From positions 1 to 64,000 of the forward strand of contig NZ_JBISBV010000006.1 in assembly GCF_046592965.1 (NCBI RefSeq): 64,000 bases of DNA, read 5' to 3'. The translations under genes were made by a program, and so were the position numbers. The notes under the pieces are model-generated. The model searched no databases. It saw nothing but the letters and a program-made list of their open reading frames with translations, and was not told the DNA's origin. Within the stretch, counting starts at the first letter, position 1. The number at the start of each line of letters is the position of its first letter. Of this stretch, positions 24,596-33,231 are shown piece after piece. Source of the stretch: Marivita sp046592965 (GTDB lineage: Bacteria > Pseudomonadota > Alphaproteobacteria > Rhodobacterales > Rhodobacteraceae).

Positions 24596-26992
24596 TCACC
24601 CCCGCAAACGCTCGATTGCCATCAGGACGCGTTCCGGCGTGGCAGGGGCGTCAAGGCGTGGACAGGTCTTGTAACCGGCCACACTGGCGACTGCGTGTGA
24701 CAGTGCCTCGAACACCGAAATCCCCAGCATGAACGGCGGCTCGCCTACGGCCTTGGACCGCTTGATCGTGTGTTCGTGGTTTTCCGACCATTTGGCGAGT
24801 TCGACGTTGAAGACGCGCGGACGATCCGACGCCAGCGGGATTTTATAGGTCGAGGGCGCGTGGGTGCGCAATTGGCCCTTCTGGTCCCACCAGAGTTCTT
24901 CGGTGGTGAGCCAGCCCATGCCCTGAATGAAGGCACCTTCGACCTGACCCTTGTCGATGATCGGATTCAGCGACTTGCCCACATCATGCAGGATGTCGGT
25001 ACGCTCTACCCGGTATTCGCCGGTCAGCGTATCGACGGATACTTCTGAACACGCCGCGCCATAGGCGAAATAGTAGAACGGGCGGCCTTTCCCGGTGTCG
25101 CGGTTCCAGTGGATTTTCGGTGTCTTGTAAAAGCCTGCCGCCGACAGGTGAACGCGCGCCATATACGCCTCGCGGATGAAGTCGGCGAAGGGGACGGTTT
25201 CGGTGCCGATCTCAACGGCATTGGCGATGAACCGGACGTTTGCGGCGTCGGTCTGCCAGCGCTCGGCGGCGAAATCGACCAGGCGTTCCTTGATCTGGCG
25301 CGCGGCGTCCTGCGCCGCCATGCCGTTGAGGTCCGAGCCTGACGAGGCTGCGGTGGCCGAAGTGTTGGGCACCTTTTCGGTTGTGGTTTTGGTGATCTTG
25401 ATCTTGTCGACATCGACCTGAAACGCATCCGCGACGACCTGGGCGATCTTGGTGTTGAGACCCTGACCCATCTCGGTTCCGCCGTGGTTCAGGTGAATGG
25501 ACCCGTCAGAGTAGATGTGTAGCAAGGCACCCGCCTGATTGTACCAGGTCGCGGTGAAGGAAATGCCGAATTTCACCGGCGTCAGTGCGATGCCCTTGCG
25601 GATCGTGCCGCCCCTGGCGTTCCAGTCGAGTACTGCGCGGCGACGGGCTTGATAATCAGAGCTGTCTTCCAGCTCCTTTACGATGCGCGGTGCGATATTG
25701 TCTTCGACCGTCTGGTGATAGGGGGTCACGTCGCGGCCCGCGTCGCCATAGAAATTGCGCTTGCGGATGTCCAGAGAGTCAACGCCGCGGTGATAGGCGA
25801 TCTCTTCCATGATCCGTTCGGCCGCGATAACGCCCTGAGGCCCGCCAAAGCCGCGGAATGCGGTGTTGGACACGGTGTTGGTCTTCATCGGATGCGAATT
25901 CAGCAGGACGTTGGGGTAGTAATAGGCGTTGTCCGCATGAAACAGCGCGCGGTCGGTGACCGGGCCGGAGAGATCGGAAGAAAACCCGCAACGCGCGGCG
26001 AATTCGCCGGTTACCGCCTGTATGACGCCGTTATCGTCAAAGCCGACTTCGTAGTCGATCACGAAATCATGCCGCTTGCCGGTCGCCGACATGTCGTCGT
26101 CTCGGTCGGGCCGGATTTTCACCGCGCGGTTCCATTTCTTGGCCGCAACGGCGGCCACCGCGCAGAAGAGGTTCATCTGGGTTTCCTTGCCGCCGAACCC
26201 GCCGCCCATACGGCGCACGTTGATCGTGACGGCGTTGGAGGGAACGCCCAGTACATGCGCAACCATATGCTGCGCCTCGCTGGGGTGCTGGGTCGAGGAA
26301 TGGACTGTCACGTCCTCGTCCTCGCCCGGGATGGCAAAGGCGATATGGCCTTCCAGATAGAGGTGATCCTGCCCGCCGACGCGCAGCTTGCCCTTGATCC
26401 GGTGGGGCGCTGTCGCCATCGCCTTGGTCGTGTCGCCGCGCTTGAGGGTGAGGGGCGGCGTGACATAGCCCATGCCGGCTTCCTGCGCGGCTTCGGGGTC
26501 AAGCGCGTGCGGCAGGTCTTCATAGGTGACCTGCGCCAGTTTGGCGGCGCGGCGCGCGGCATCGCGGGTTTCGGCGATCACCGCGAACATCGGCTGGCCC
26601 CAGAATTCGACGTTGTTCTCGGCAAAGATCGGTTCATCGCTGCGCCCGGTGGGCGAGACATCGTTGACACCGGGAATATCGGTGGCGGTCAACACGCCTA
26701 CGACACCCGGCGCTGTTCGCACGGCACCGAGATCCAGATCGCGGATCAGGGCATGGGCGCGGGTCGACAGACCGAGATAGGCGTGCAGCGTGCCGACGGG
26801 TTCTGCGATGTCATCGCAATACTCGGCACGGCCGGTGACGTGTTTGATGGCGCTGTCGTGGCGCAGGTCGGTATTGACGCCGCCCTTGATCGTGTCACGC
26901 TCCTGATCGGCGCGCATCAGCTGTTGGGCGACGGGCGGGTCCTTGCGCTTGTTTGTCTCAAGCGGCGCGGCGATTGTTTGATCTTCGCTCAT
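24596..26992 (-). CDS. xdhB: Xanthine dehydrogenase molybdopterin-binding subunit
   Basis: A 798-residue large subunit of a heterotetrameric (AB)2 xanthine dehydrogenase of the Rhodobacter capsulatus type. Conserved Mo-cofactor segments are MGGGFGGKETQ, FRGFGGPQG and GGTEMGQGLNTK, and the C-terminal VGEPPFMLG contains the catalytic glutamate typical of the family. The chosen start at 26992 has GGAGG 9 bases before; a first ATG at 27007 overlaps the xdhA stop. Hydroxylates hypoxanthine and xanthine to urate with electrons passed to XdhA. Confidence 0.94.
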   Translation of the reverse strand: MSEDQTIAAPLETNKRKDPPVAQQLMRADQERDTIKGGVNTDLRHDSAIKHVTGRAEYCDDIAEPVGTLHAYLGLSTRAHALIRDLDLGAVRTAPGVVGVLTATDIPGVNDVSPTGRSDEPIFAENNVEFWGQPMFAVIAETRDAARRAAKLAQVTYEDLPHALDPEAAQEAGMGYVTPPLTLKRGDTTKAMATAPHRIKGKLRVGGQDHLYLEGHIAFAIPGEDEDVTVHSSTQHPSEAQHMVAHVLGVPSNAVTINVRRMGGGFGGKETQMNLFCAVAAVAAKKWNRAVKIRPDRDDDMSATGKRHDFVIDYEVGFDDNGVIQAVTGEFAARCGFSSDLSGPVTDRALFHADNAYYYPNVLLNSHPMKTNTVSNTAFRGFGGPQGVIAAERIMEEIAYHRGVDSLDIRKRNFYGDAGRDVTPYHQTVEDNIAPRIVKELEDSSDYQARRRAVLDWNARGGTIRKGIALTPVKFGISFTATWYNQAGALLHIYSDGSIHLNHGGTEMGQGLNTKIAQVVADAFQVDVDKIKITKTTTEKVPNTSATAASSGSDLNGMAAQDAARQIKERLVDFAAERWQTDAANVRFIANAVEIGTETVPFADFIREAYMARVHLSAAGFYKTPKIHWNRDTGKGRPFYYFAYGAACSEVSVDTLTGEYRVERTDILHDVGKSLNPIIDKGQVEGAFIQGMGWLTTEELWWDQKGQLRTHAPSTYKIPLASDRPRVFNVELAKWSENHEHTIKRSKAVGEPPFMLGISVFEALSHAVASVAGYKTCPRLDAPATPERVLMAIERLRG

Positions 26993-27006
26993 CTCATGGT
27001 CCTCCA

Positions 27007-28464
27007 TTACGCGGTCAACCGCACGGGTGCGTCGCCGTCTTGCTGCTCGAGCCAGAACCTGCGGAAGAGGTTCCTGGAGACTTGCAGGCGGTATTCCGAG
27101 GATGCCCGCCAGTCTGTCAGCGGGCTGAAATCGTCGCCCAGAGCGTTGGCCGCCTTCAAGAGGCTCGCTTCGCTCCAGTCAGAGCCGACCAGCGCGGCTT
27201 CGGCGTGGGCCGCCCGTTTCGGAGTCGCCGCCATGCCACCGAACGCGATGCGCGCGTTGGTGATGCGGCCATGCTCGACACTGATGTTGAACGCCGCGCA
27301 GACCGACGAGATATCTTCATCCCGGCGTTTGGATATTTTGTAGGCACCATAGAGGGACGTGCTGGCCGGGCGCGGCACGGTGATGCTTTCGAGAAACTCG
27401 CCTGTCGCCAAATCCTGCTTGCCGTAGTCGATAAAGAACGCCTCGATCGGCATGGTGCGCCGGGCGGCGCCTTTGCGCAGGGTGATTTCGGCACCCAGTG
27501 CAATGAGAACGGGCGGTGTGTCGCCAATGGGCGAGCCGTTGGCGATGTTGCCGCCGATCGTTCCCATGCTGCGGATCTGCCATCCCGCGATACGATCCCA
27601 GAACGCGCCGAGTTGCGGATAATCCGCGGCCATCGCGGCGCGGCTGTCGGTGTAGCTGACGCACGCGCCGATCCGGATGGTGTCTTCGGTCACGGTCAAC
27701 TGGCGCAATTCGTCAAGGTGATTCAAGAACACGACCGGTGAGATGTCGCGCAGGAATTTCGTGACCCACAGGCCGACATCCGTGGCGCCGGCAACGAGTG
27801 TCGCATCGGGTGTGTCCAGCAGAACCTCTGCCAGATCGTCGACGGACGCCGGAAGGATGCAGCGGCTGGCACCTTTCGAGACGTCAACCCGGCGGCCATC
27901 CTTCAGTTCAGCCAGACGCGCCGTCATCGCGTCGCGTTCAAGCGTCAGCGCATCGTTCGCCGGGCTGCCAAGTGTGACGGCCGCCTTGGCCGCCTTGATG
28001 ATGGGCTCATAGCCGGTGCATCGGCACAGATTGCCCTGAAGCGCGGTTTCGATCTCGGTTTCGGTGGGGTCGGGGTTTTTCATCCAGAGCGCGTAGAGCG
28101 ACATGACAATGCCCGGAGTGCAAAATCCGCACTGGCTGCCGTGGTGATCGACCATCGCCTGTTGGACAGGATGCAGCTTGCCGTCTGTGCCGGAGAGGTA
28201 CTCGATCGACACGACATGACAGGCGTCGAGCGACGCGGTCAGCCGGATGCAGGCGTTCACCGGTTCATAGCGCAATACGCCGTCTTGCAGGCGCCCGACA
28301 AGAACCGTGCAGGCCCCGCAATCGCCTTCGGCGCAGCCCTCTTTCGTGCCCATCAGCCGGCGGTCGATGCGCAGGAAATCGAGCAACGTGTCGCTGGCGC
28401 CGACATCGGTCAGTGTGATGTCACGATCGTTCAAGACGAAGCGGATTTCGGATCTGGCTGTCAT
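27007..28464 (-). CDS. xdhA: Xanthine dehydrogenase FAD/iron-sulfur subunit
   Basis: A 485-residue subunit with two N-terminal [2Fe-2S] domains and a C-terminal FAD domain. The plant-type cluster uses Cys44, Cys49 and Cys52 (KEGCAEGDCGACTVL) plus a later Cys. The second cluster is in QCGFCTPG and GNLCRCTGY. FAD-binding sequence TIGGNIANGSPIGDTPP is present. Start chosen at 28464, preceded by GGGAGAG; an ATG 15 bases earlier is possible. First gene of the leftward purine operon, divergent from a LysR-type regulator 123 bases away. Confidence 0.94.
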   Translation of the reverse strand: MTARSEIRFVLNDRDITLTDVGASDTLLDFLRIDRRLMGTKEGCAEGDCGACTVLVGRLQDGVLRYEPVNACIRLTASLDACHVVSIEYLSGTDGKLHPVQQAMVDHHGSQCGFCTPGIVMSLYALWMKNPDPTETEIETALQGNLCRCTGYEPIIKAAKAAVTLGSPANDALTLERDAMTARLAELKDGRRVDVSKGASRCILPASVDDLAEVLLDTPDATLVAGATDVGLWVTKFLRDISPVVFLNHLDELRQLTVTEDTIRIGACVSYTDSRAAMAADYPQLGAFWDRIAGWQIRSMGTIGGNIANGSPIGDTPPVLIALGAEITLRKGAARRTMPIEAFFIDYGKQDLATGEFLESITVPRPASTSLYGAYKISKRRDEDISSVCAAFNISVEHGRITNARIAFGGMAATPKRAAHAEAALVGSDWSEASLLKAANALGDDFSPLTDWRASSEYRLQVSRNLFRRFWLEQQDGDAPVRLTA

Positions 28465-28558
28465 GTCTCTCTCCCTCACCGCGCCGGGAAAAGCGGCGGT
28501 CGCCTGTTTATGACGAAGAATGGGCAGTCGAAAAACAGCGCAGTCGCGTATGCTATTT

Positions 28559-28571
28559 CAACGAATCGTTG
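28559..28571. promoter_or_regulatory. Dyad CAACG-AAT-CGTTG in the xdhA-lysR gap
   Basis: Five-base arms around three bases, lying 17 bases before the LysR-type ATG and about 95 before xdhA. LysR-type regulators often bind a dyad overlapping their own promoter and activate the divergent gene, so this is a candidate autoregulatory site. It has not been compared with other genomes. Confidence 0.4.
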
Positions 28572-28587
28572 ATAATCGGATGGCCGA

Positions 28588-29490
28588 ATGCCCTATCTCG
28601 AAAGCCTCAAGGTGTTTGTCCGGGTGGTTGAACTTGGCAGCATCACCGCCGGTGGGCGTGATTTGCGGCTGACGCCTGCCGTCGCCAGCAACCGCATCAA
28701 GGAACTGGAGCGTCGCCTTGATGTACGCCTGTTCAACCGCACCACGCGCAAGCTGTCCCCGACCGAGGTGGGCCGCGCGTTCTATGACCACGCCCGGCTC
28801 GTGGTGCAATCGCTGGAAGACGCCGAAGCCGCGATCTCCGATTTTTCGCAGAACCCGCACGGGACCGTCCACGTGACCGCGCCGCTGGGTGTCGGAAAGC
28901 GGTTGGTCGCGCCAATCATCCCCGAATTCGTTGACCGGTATCCAGAGGTCTCGGTGCGGTTGCGGCTGTCGGATCGCAAGGTCGACTTGCTGGAAGACGG
29001 GTTGGATGTGGCGCTGTTCATCGGCAAGCCACCGGATTCAAACCTCAAGCTGCGCAAGATCCTCGACACACCGCGTATCTTGTGCGCCGCGCCAAGCTAC
29101 CTTGAAAAACGCGGCGTTCCGCAAGTGCCGAGTGACCTTGCGCGACACAATTGCCTGCTGTTGCGCTATCCCAGGTCGCCGGAATGGTTCTGGACGTTGA
29201 TCACCGCCGAAGGCCCCAAGCGCATGGATGTGTCCGGAAGTTACGATTCCGATGATGGCGATGTGTTGACAGGCTGGGCCCTTGCCGGTCGCGGGATCAT
29301 CAACAAACCGAAATTCGATGTCGCGACACATCTGAAATCCGGGGCTTTGGTCGAAATCCTGCCCGAAACGCCGCCGGAGCCTGCGATGTTCGGTTGTCTT
29401 TACCCGCACCGGCGGTTGCAGGACAACAAGGTGCGCCTGTTCATAGATTTTCTGCTGGATCGGTGCCGCGCGAGCCTCTCGCGCGGATGA
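28588..29490 (+). CDS. LysR-family transcriptional regulator
   Basis: A 300-residue regulator with an N-terminal winged helix (LESLKVFVRVVELGSITAGGRDLRLTPAVASNRIKELERRLDVRLFNRTTRKLSPTEVG spans ~5-65) and a periplasmic-binding-like effector domain from about 90. It is divergently arranged with the purine operon headed by xdhA, so it probably regulates it, perhaps in response to a purine or urate. Downstream it is convergent with the cytochrome-PBP gene, with only 35 bases between the ends. Confidence 0.9.
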   Translation: MPYLESLKVFVRVVELGSITAGGRDLRLTPAVASNRIKELERRLDVRLFNRTTRKLSPTEVGRAFYDHARLVVQSLEDAEAAISDFSQNPHGTVHVTAPLGVGKRLVAPIIPEFVDRYPEVSVRLRLSDRKVDLLEDGLDVALFIGKPPDSNLKLRKILDTPRILCAAPSYLEKRGVPQVPSDLARHNCLLLRYPRSPEWFWTLITAEGPKRMDVSGSYDSDDGDVLTGWALAGRGIINKPKFDVATHLKSGALVEILPETPPEPAMFGCLYPHRRLQDNKVRLFIDFLLDRCRASLSRG

Positions 29491-29525
29491 TCGGAACCGC
29501 CATTGGTCATGAAATTCCGCCACGG

Positions 29526-30821
29526 CTATGGTGGGATTTTCTGTCCGGTTTCAAACACTTGAAAGACGACGTTGCCCGACGCGGCAGGGGTGGTGCTTGA
29601 AAACGCCAGTCCCAGATCCGGCTTGGACATGGAGGCGATCTCCGAGATCAAGCTGGCGCGTGTCAGGTCGCGTCCGGCATTTGCAAGAGCGTCGTGAAGG
29701 GTGGCAGAGATCACCATGGCGTGCGCGTCTAGCGATCCGATCTGCCTGGCTGCGGCCAGTGTCAACGCAGCGGCCTCGTGACGACCGACGATGATGGTTC
29801 CGCGAAAACTGCTGAGACTGGTATGAAGGTCGCCTAGATCACCGGATGCGACGTAGAGCCTTTCGACGGAGGCAGGAACATCGGGCGCGACGAGTTTTCC
29901 CGAGATCAGAACGCAGTCTGCGGATCCTTCTGATGATATCCTGTCGGACATGTCCTGTGAGGTGTGACGGGACCGGATTTCCGCCTCTTCCTCCTTGGGT
30001 GTTGCTGCCACGGCGATCCGGTCGCACCCGTCTGCGACGGCCTTTGCAAGGAGGAGGTCGAGCACCCGTTCGCGCGAGGCGTAAAAACTCTGAACCAGCG
30101 CCGGATCGTCGGTCATGGAGACCGCATCTATCGGAAAGATGACCGGGACGCCGGCGTTTGTGAAAAGCGAACGGTCAAGGCCACTTGACGGCGGCGGGGA
30201 CATGACGGCGATGGTCTCGGTCTTTGCCTGTTCAAGTATCGACGCGGCGTCCCCTTGCAGCGCGCGTATCGCAATCCGTCTTCCATGCAGACCGTTTGCC
30301 GGCATCGCCTCTGCAAGGGCCGTTTCGAGAGCCCGGATCAGGAGGTCGCCACGCCCCGCATCGTGATTGGCAAGGGGAACGCCGAAGACGATCCTGTCCG
30401 GGTGAATCCCCGCTGTCTGCTCTGCCGTCAGTGCCGACAGATGCGCGATCAGGGATTGCACGGTGGGTTCGTCGAGCGCGTAGCGCGGCATCAGGCGGCT
30501 GACGTCTTGTCCGGAGGGCGTTTTTCCCGTTGCAAGCAGGCGCGCAAAGGATGTGGCGTCGTAGCCGGGCCGCGTCGCCACCGGTTGCGCCAGTGAGGTC
30601 CAGTCGATCGCCGGGGCGTCACCCTCTGTGCCGCCTTGCCCATCGCGACCGTGGCAGGACCGGCAGGGAAAGCGCGACGTCGGGACCGTGTCGCTTCCTA
30701 TCAGGACATGACCTGACGCGTTTGGCAGACCCTCGAAAACGGCGCGTCCGGCCTGATCTGTATCGGCCGTGACCGGACCCGACCATAGACTGACGAGCAC
30801 CGCCGCCCAGAGGCGTTTCAT
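29526..30821 (-). CDS. c-type cytochrome fused to a periplasmic-binding-protein-like domain
   Basis: A 431-residue exported protein. Signal peptide is residues 1-19 (ending GPVTA-D). A cytochrome c domain covers about 22-135, with heme site CRSCH (Cys53, Cys56, His57) followed by GRDGQGG and a probable axial Met in SRLMPRY. From ~145 to the end the protein has alternating alpha/beta sequence (DRIVFGVPLANHD, IAIRALQGD, TIAVMSPPPSSGLD, GVPVIFPID, CDRIAVAATPKEEE, VLISGKLVAPDVP, GTIIVGRHEAAAL) like a type I substrate-binding protein of branched-chain amino acid transporters. Last gene of the oxidase operon; its ATG overlaps the SCO stop. It may accept or deliver electrons for the oxidase, while sensing or binding a ligand. 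Confidence 0.8.
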   Translation of the reverse strand: MKRLWAAVLVSLWSGPVTADTDQAGRAVFEGLPNASGHVLIGSDTVPTSRFPCRSCHGRDGQGGTEGDAPAIDWTSLAQPVATRPGYDATSFARLLATGKTPSGQDVSRLMPRYALDEPTVQSLIAHLSALTAEQTAGIHPDRIVFGVPLANHDAGRGDLLIRALETALAEAMPANGLHGRRIAIRALQGDAASILEQAKTETIAVMSPPPSSGLDRSLFTNAGVPVIFPIDAVSMTDDPALVQSFYASRERVLDLLLAKAVADGCDRIAVAATPKEEEAEIRSRHTSQDMSDRISSEGSADCVLISGKLVAPDVPASVERLYVASGDLGDLHTSLSSFRGTIIVGRHEAAALTLAAARQIGSLDAHAMVISATLHDALANAGRDLTRASLISEIASMSKPDLGLAFSSTTPAASGNVVFQVFETGQKIPP

Positions 30822-31396
30822 GTATCGAAATGGCCAAGCATCGCGATCAATTCATCGGCGCTCGGCATCGAAAGGGAGCGGAAATACCGGCCCGAACTGA
30901 TCTCACCGACAAGGAAGATCGGATCGTGAAACTCGATATCCGTCACATTCGCGTCCGCTGCCGTCAGGATGTCCGAGATGACCGCCGGCGAGGCGGTCAG
31001 CCAATGCCAGTTCCGGCTGGCGTCGAATGCGTCGGCTGCGCTGCGCATCTTTTCCGGCGTGTCGCTTGCGGGGTCGATGGTGATGGTGAGCAGGTGGACC
31101 GGGCGCGTCACCTCGGCCCGGCGGACATCGACAAACTGGAGTATCTGATTGCCCAAGGGACAGATCGAATTGCACGTCGTGTAGCTGAAGTTGATCACGA
31201 CCAGCGCATCCTGTTCGATGTCGCCCCGCAGACGGAACGTGTTGGACGACGCGTCCTGCATTTCGGCATCGGGCAGGTCGATCATTGTCTCGCTGAAATT
31301 TTCCGGCCCTGTGTTGTTGACCGCCATCAGCCCGAAACCGCCGAGCGTCATCAGGGCGACTGCAAGTGCGGCGAAAGTTGCGGTTTTAAAGATCAT
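30818..31396 (-). CDS. SCO1/SenC-family copper chaperone
   Basis: A 192-residue thioredoxin-fold protein with an N-terminal membrane anchor (ATFAALAVALMTLGGFGLMA). The copper site is complete: CNSIC in NFSYTTCNSICPLGNQ gives the CxxxC pair, and the distal histidine is in IEFHDPIFLVG. SCO proteins load copper into cupredoxin-type sites, most often CuA of cytochrome oxidase. No cox gene is nearby; the operon partner is a giant multicopper oxidase, which is the likely client. Overlaps the genes on both sides by four bases (ATGA type). Confidence 0.9.
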   Translation of the reverse strand: MIFKTATFAALAVALMTLGGFGLMAVNNTGPENFSETMIDLPDAEMQDASSNTFRLRGDIEQDALVVINFSYTTCNSICPLGNQILQFVDVRRAEVTRPVHLLTITIDPASDTPEKMRSAADAFDASRNWHWLTASPAVISDILTAADANVTDIEFHDPIFLVGEISSGRYFRSLSMPSADELIAMLGHFDT

Positions 31397-33231
31397 CGTG
31401 ACACCTCAAGCAGGACCGGGCTTTGCAGGTAAAGGTTCTCCGGCAGGGCGACGGGCTGGAGCGCGAACGGACCGGGATGGGGAAAGCGGACACGCACCCT
31501 GAGCGAGCCGTCCGGCGCGCTGCGGGCGATTGTTCTGTCGGACCAGGACGAGGCAAGACTGGACATCTGGAATTCGGCGCGTTGCACAGGGATGATGCTG
31601 CCCGCGCTGTCGCGAAAGACCGCCGAGATGTCGATCTCCTTACCGGCGGCGATCCTGCCTTCGGTCCGATCAAGACTGAGAGAGATCACCTCGATGCCGG
31701 GCTGATCGGATGCGCCGCGTACCGCGAACCCAAGGCACACGGACAAACCGCCGATACCCGTCGTCAGCACCAGTTCATGATCACCACCCTGAACCAGCGC
31801 GACCGTCTCGAAGACGCCCGGTTCGACCTCCCGGAAGCTCCGGTCGACGACGGCGACACGCGCGGGAACACCGCCGCGCAGACGTATCGAGTTCATCGGC
31901 GGCATGTCCCCGACCGCGTGATCGTCGTGCAAGAGCCAGCCGGTCTGGGCTTCTGGCGACACCGCAATGACCTGTGGCGACGGCCAGAGAGGAACGAGCA
32001 GGCCGCCATTTTCAAGCGGCCTGCTGGATTTTCTGGCAAGATCGACCCTGAGGATCTGCGCCGGTTTCCCGATCGCCACCGAGCGCAGGTCGATCAATCC
32101 GACAAACCCGCCATCGAGGCTCAGAAGATACGCCGCGGCATCGGTAAAGGTGACCTCGCTCAGCACGCTTCTGGTCAATTCCAGAGGCTGAACCACTTCG
32201 GCCCGCGCCACGTCGATCACGACGGCCGCGGCTTGGCCGGGTGTATAGGCGATGGCATGGCGACCGCTTGGGCTGGCAACGATACGCTGCGCGCTGAACC
32301 CGAGCGGTATTTCGACCGGATTGCCCGGAGCGTCCGGGTAGATGACATGCGCACTATCTGCGCCGATGGGCAGTGTGATTACCGCTCCGTCCGCCAATAC
32401 GGCAAGATCGACAACCGCTTCCGCTTTGGGCAGGGCGAGGATGGGACTGCCCGTCGCCCCGTCAAAGATGAGCAGACCGCCCGCCGACGCGAATGCGGCC
32501 ATCAGCGCGCTTTCGGGTTCTGCCGACATGCGCAAGGAAATGGCGCCCTCACCGACGCGGCGAAGGGCGTTCGGGCTGTCGAATGGAAATATCTGACCGT
32601 CCGCCCGTCCGACCCAAAGGCCACCGTTTTCGCTGCCGAGAATGGTGGCCAGGTCCGATCCGGTCTCGAAATGCCGCGTTGTCTTGCCGGTCAAAAGCGA
32701 GAGGGAGGTTATGCCGCTTTCGCCCTCTGTCACGAAAAAGGCGCGAAAGCTTCTGGGATCGACGGTCATGGCTGACGGAAACGTGTCAAGCTTTGCAGCG
32801 GCGATCATGTTGGAGGATTGGAGGTTCAGCTTGGGATCGATGACACCCACGCTGGCATCCTCGTTCAATGTGACGGCAAGGATGCCATTCAAATCCACCG
32901 AGCCGAGTGCCGGTTGCGCTGTCACCCGGAACGCCTGCGCTGCCGCTTCGCAGCCGGTGTTGCGCGGTGATCTTGTCCGAACCCATCCCGCCAGTGTCAG
33001 GCCGCGGGGCGCGCGCCCGGTTGTCACATCGGTCAGTTCGACGCGCAGCCCGATCGGCTTGCCGTCAGCGGGGCGTATGCTTCGGCGCGTTGCGTGGTCA
33101 AAGAACGAGAGCTCGGCGGCAAGGCTTGCCCGCGCCTCCTGCGCCTTGAGCCCCTCGGGGAACAATAGCTGCAAGGCAAGGACGACAACAACACCGACAG
33201 TCAGCAGCTTGTTATTCGCAATGAGACACAT
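31393..33231 (-). CDS. Exported beta-propeller-like protein of the oxidase operon
   Basis: A 612-residue protein of unknown function. Signal or anchor: residues ~1-32 (NKLLTVGVVVVLALQLLFPEGLKA). A first beta domain (~35-105) carries a Cys in RNTGCEAAAQ. From ~110 to ~420 a row of beta-rich repeats (VDLNGILAVTLNEDASVGVID, PSAMTVDPRSFRAFFVTEGE, ASPSGRHAIAYTPGQAAAVVID, AAYLLSLDGGFVGLIDL) looks like a YncE/quinoprotein-type propeller. The last ~150 residues look Ig-like. Start at 33231 overlaps the oxidase stop by 20 bases, with GGGGA before the ATG. It may be a structural or binding partner of the oxidase. Confidence 0.65.
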   Translation of the reverse strand: MCLIANNKLLTVGVVVVLALQLLFPEGLKAQEARASLAAELSFFDHATRRSIRPADGKPIGLRVELTDVTTGRAPRGLTLAGWVRTRSPRNTGCEAAAQAFRVTAQPALGSVDLNGILAVTLNEDASVGVIDPKLNLQSSNMIAAAKLDTFPSAMTVDPRSFRAFFVTEGESGITSLSLLTGKTTRHFETGSDLATILGSENGGLWVGRADGQIFPFDSPNALRRVGEGAISLRMSAEPESALMAAFASAGGLLIFDGATGSPILALPKAEAVVDLAVLADGAVITLPIGADSAHVIYPDAPGNPVEIPLGFSAQRIVASPSGRHAIAYTPGQAAAVVIDVARAEVVQPLELTRSVLSEVTFTDAAAYLLSLDGGFVGLIDLRSVAIGKPAQILRVDLARKSSRPLENGGLLVPLWPSPQVIAVSPEAQTGWLLHDDHAVGDMPPMNSIRLRGGVPARVAVVDRSFREVEPGVFETVALVQGGDHELVLTTGIGGLSVCLGFAVRGASDQPGIEVISLSLDRTEGRIAAGKEIDISAVFRDSAGSIIPVQRAEFQMSSLASSWSDRTIARSAPDGSLRVRVRFPHPGPFALQPVALPENLYLQSPVLLEVSR

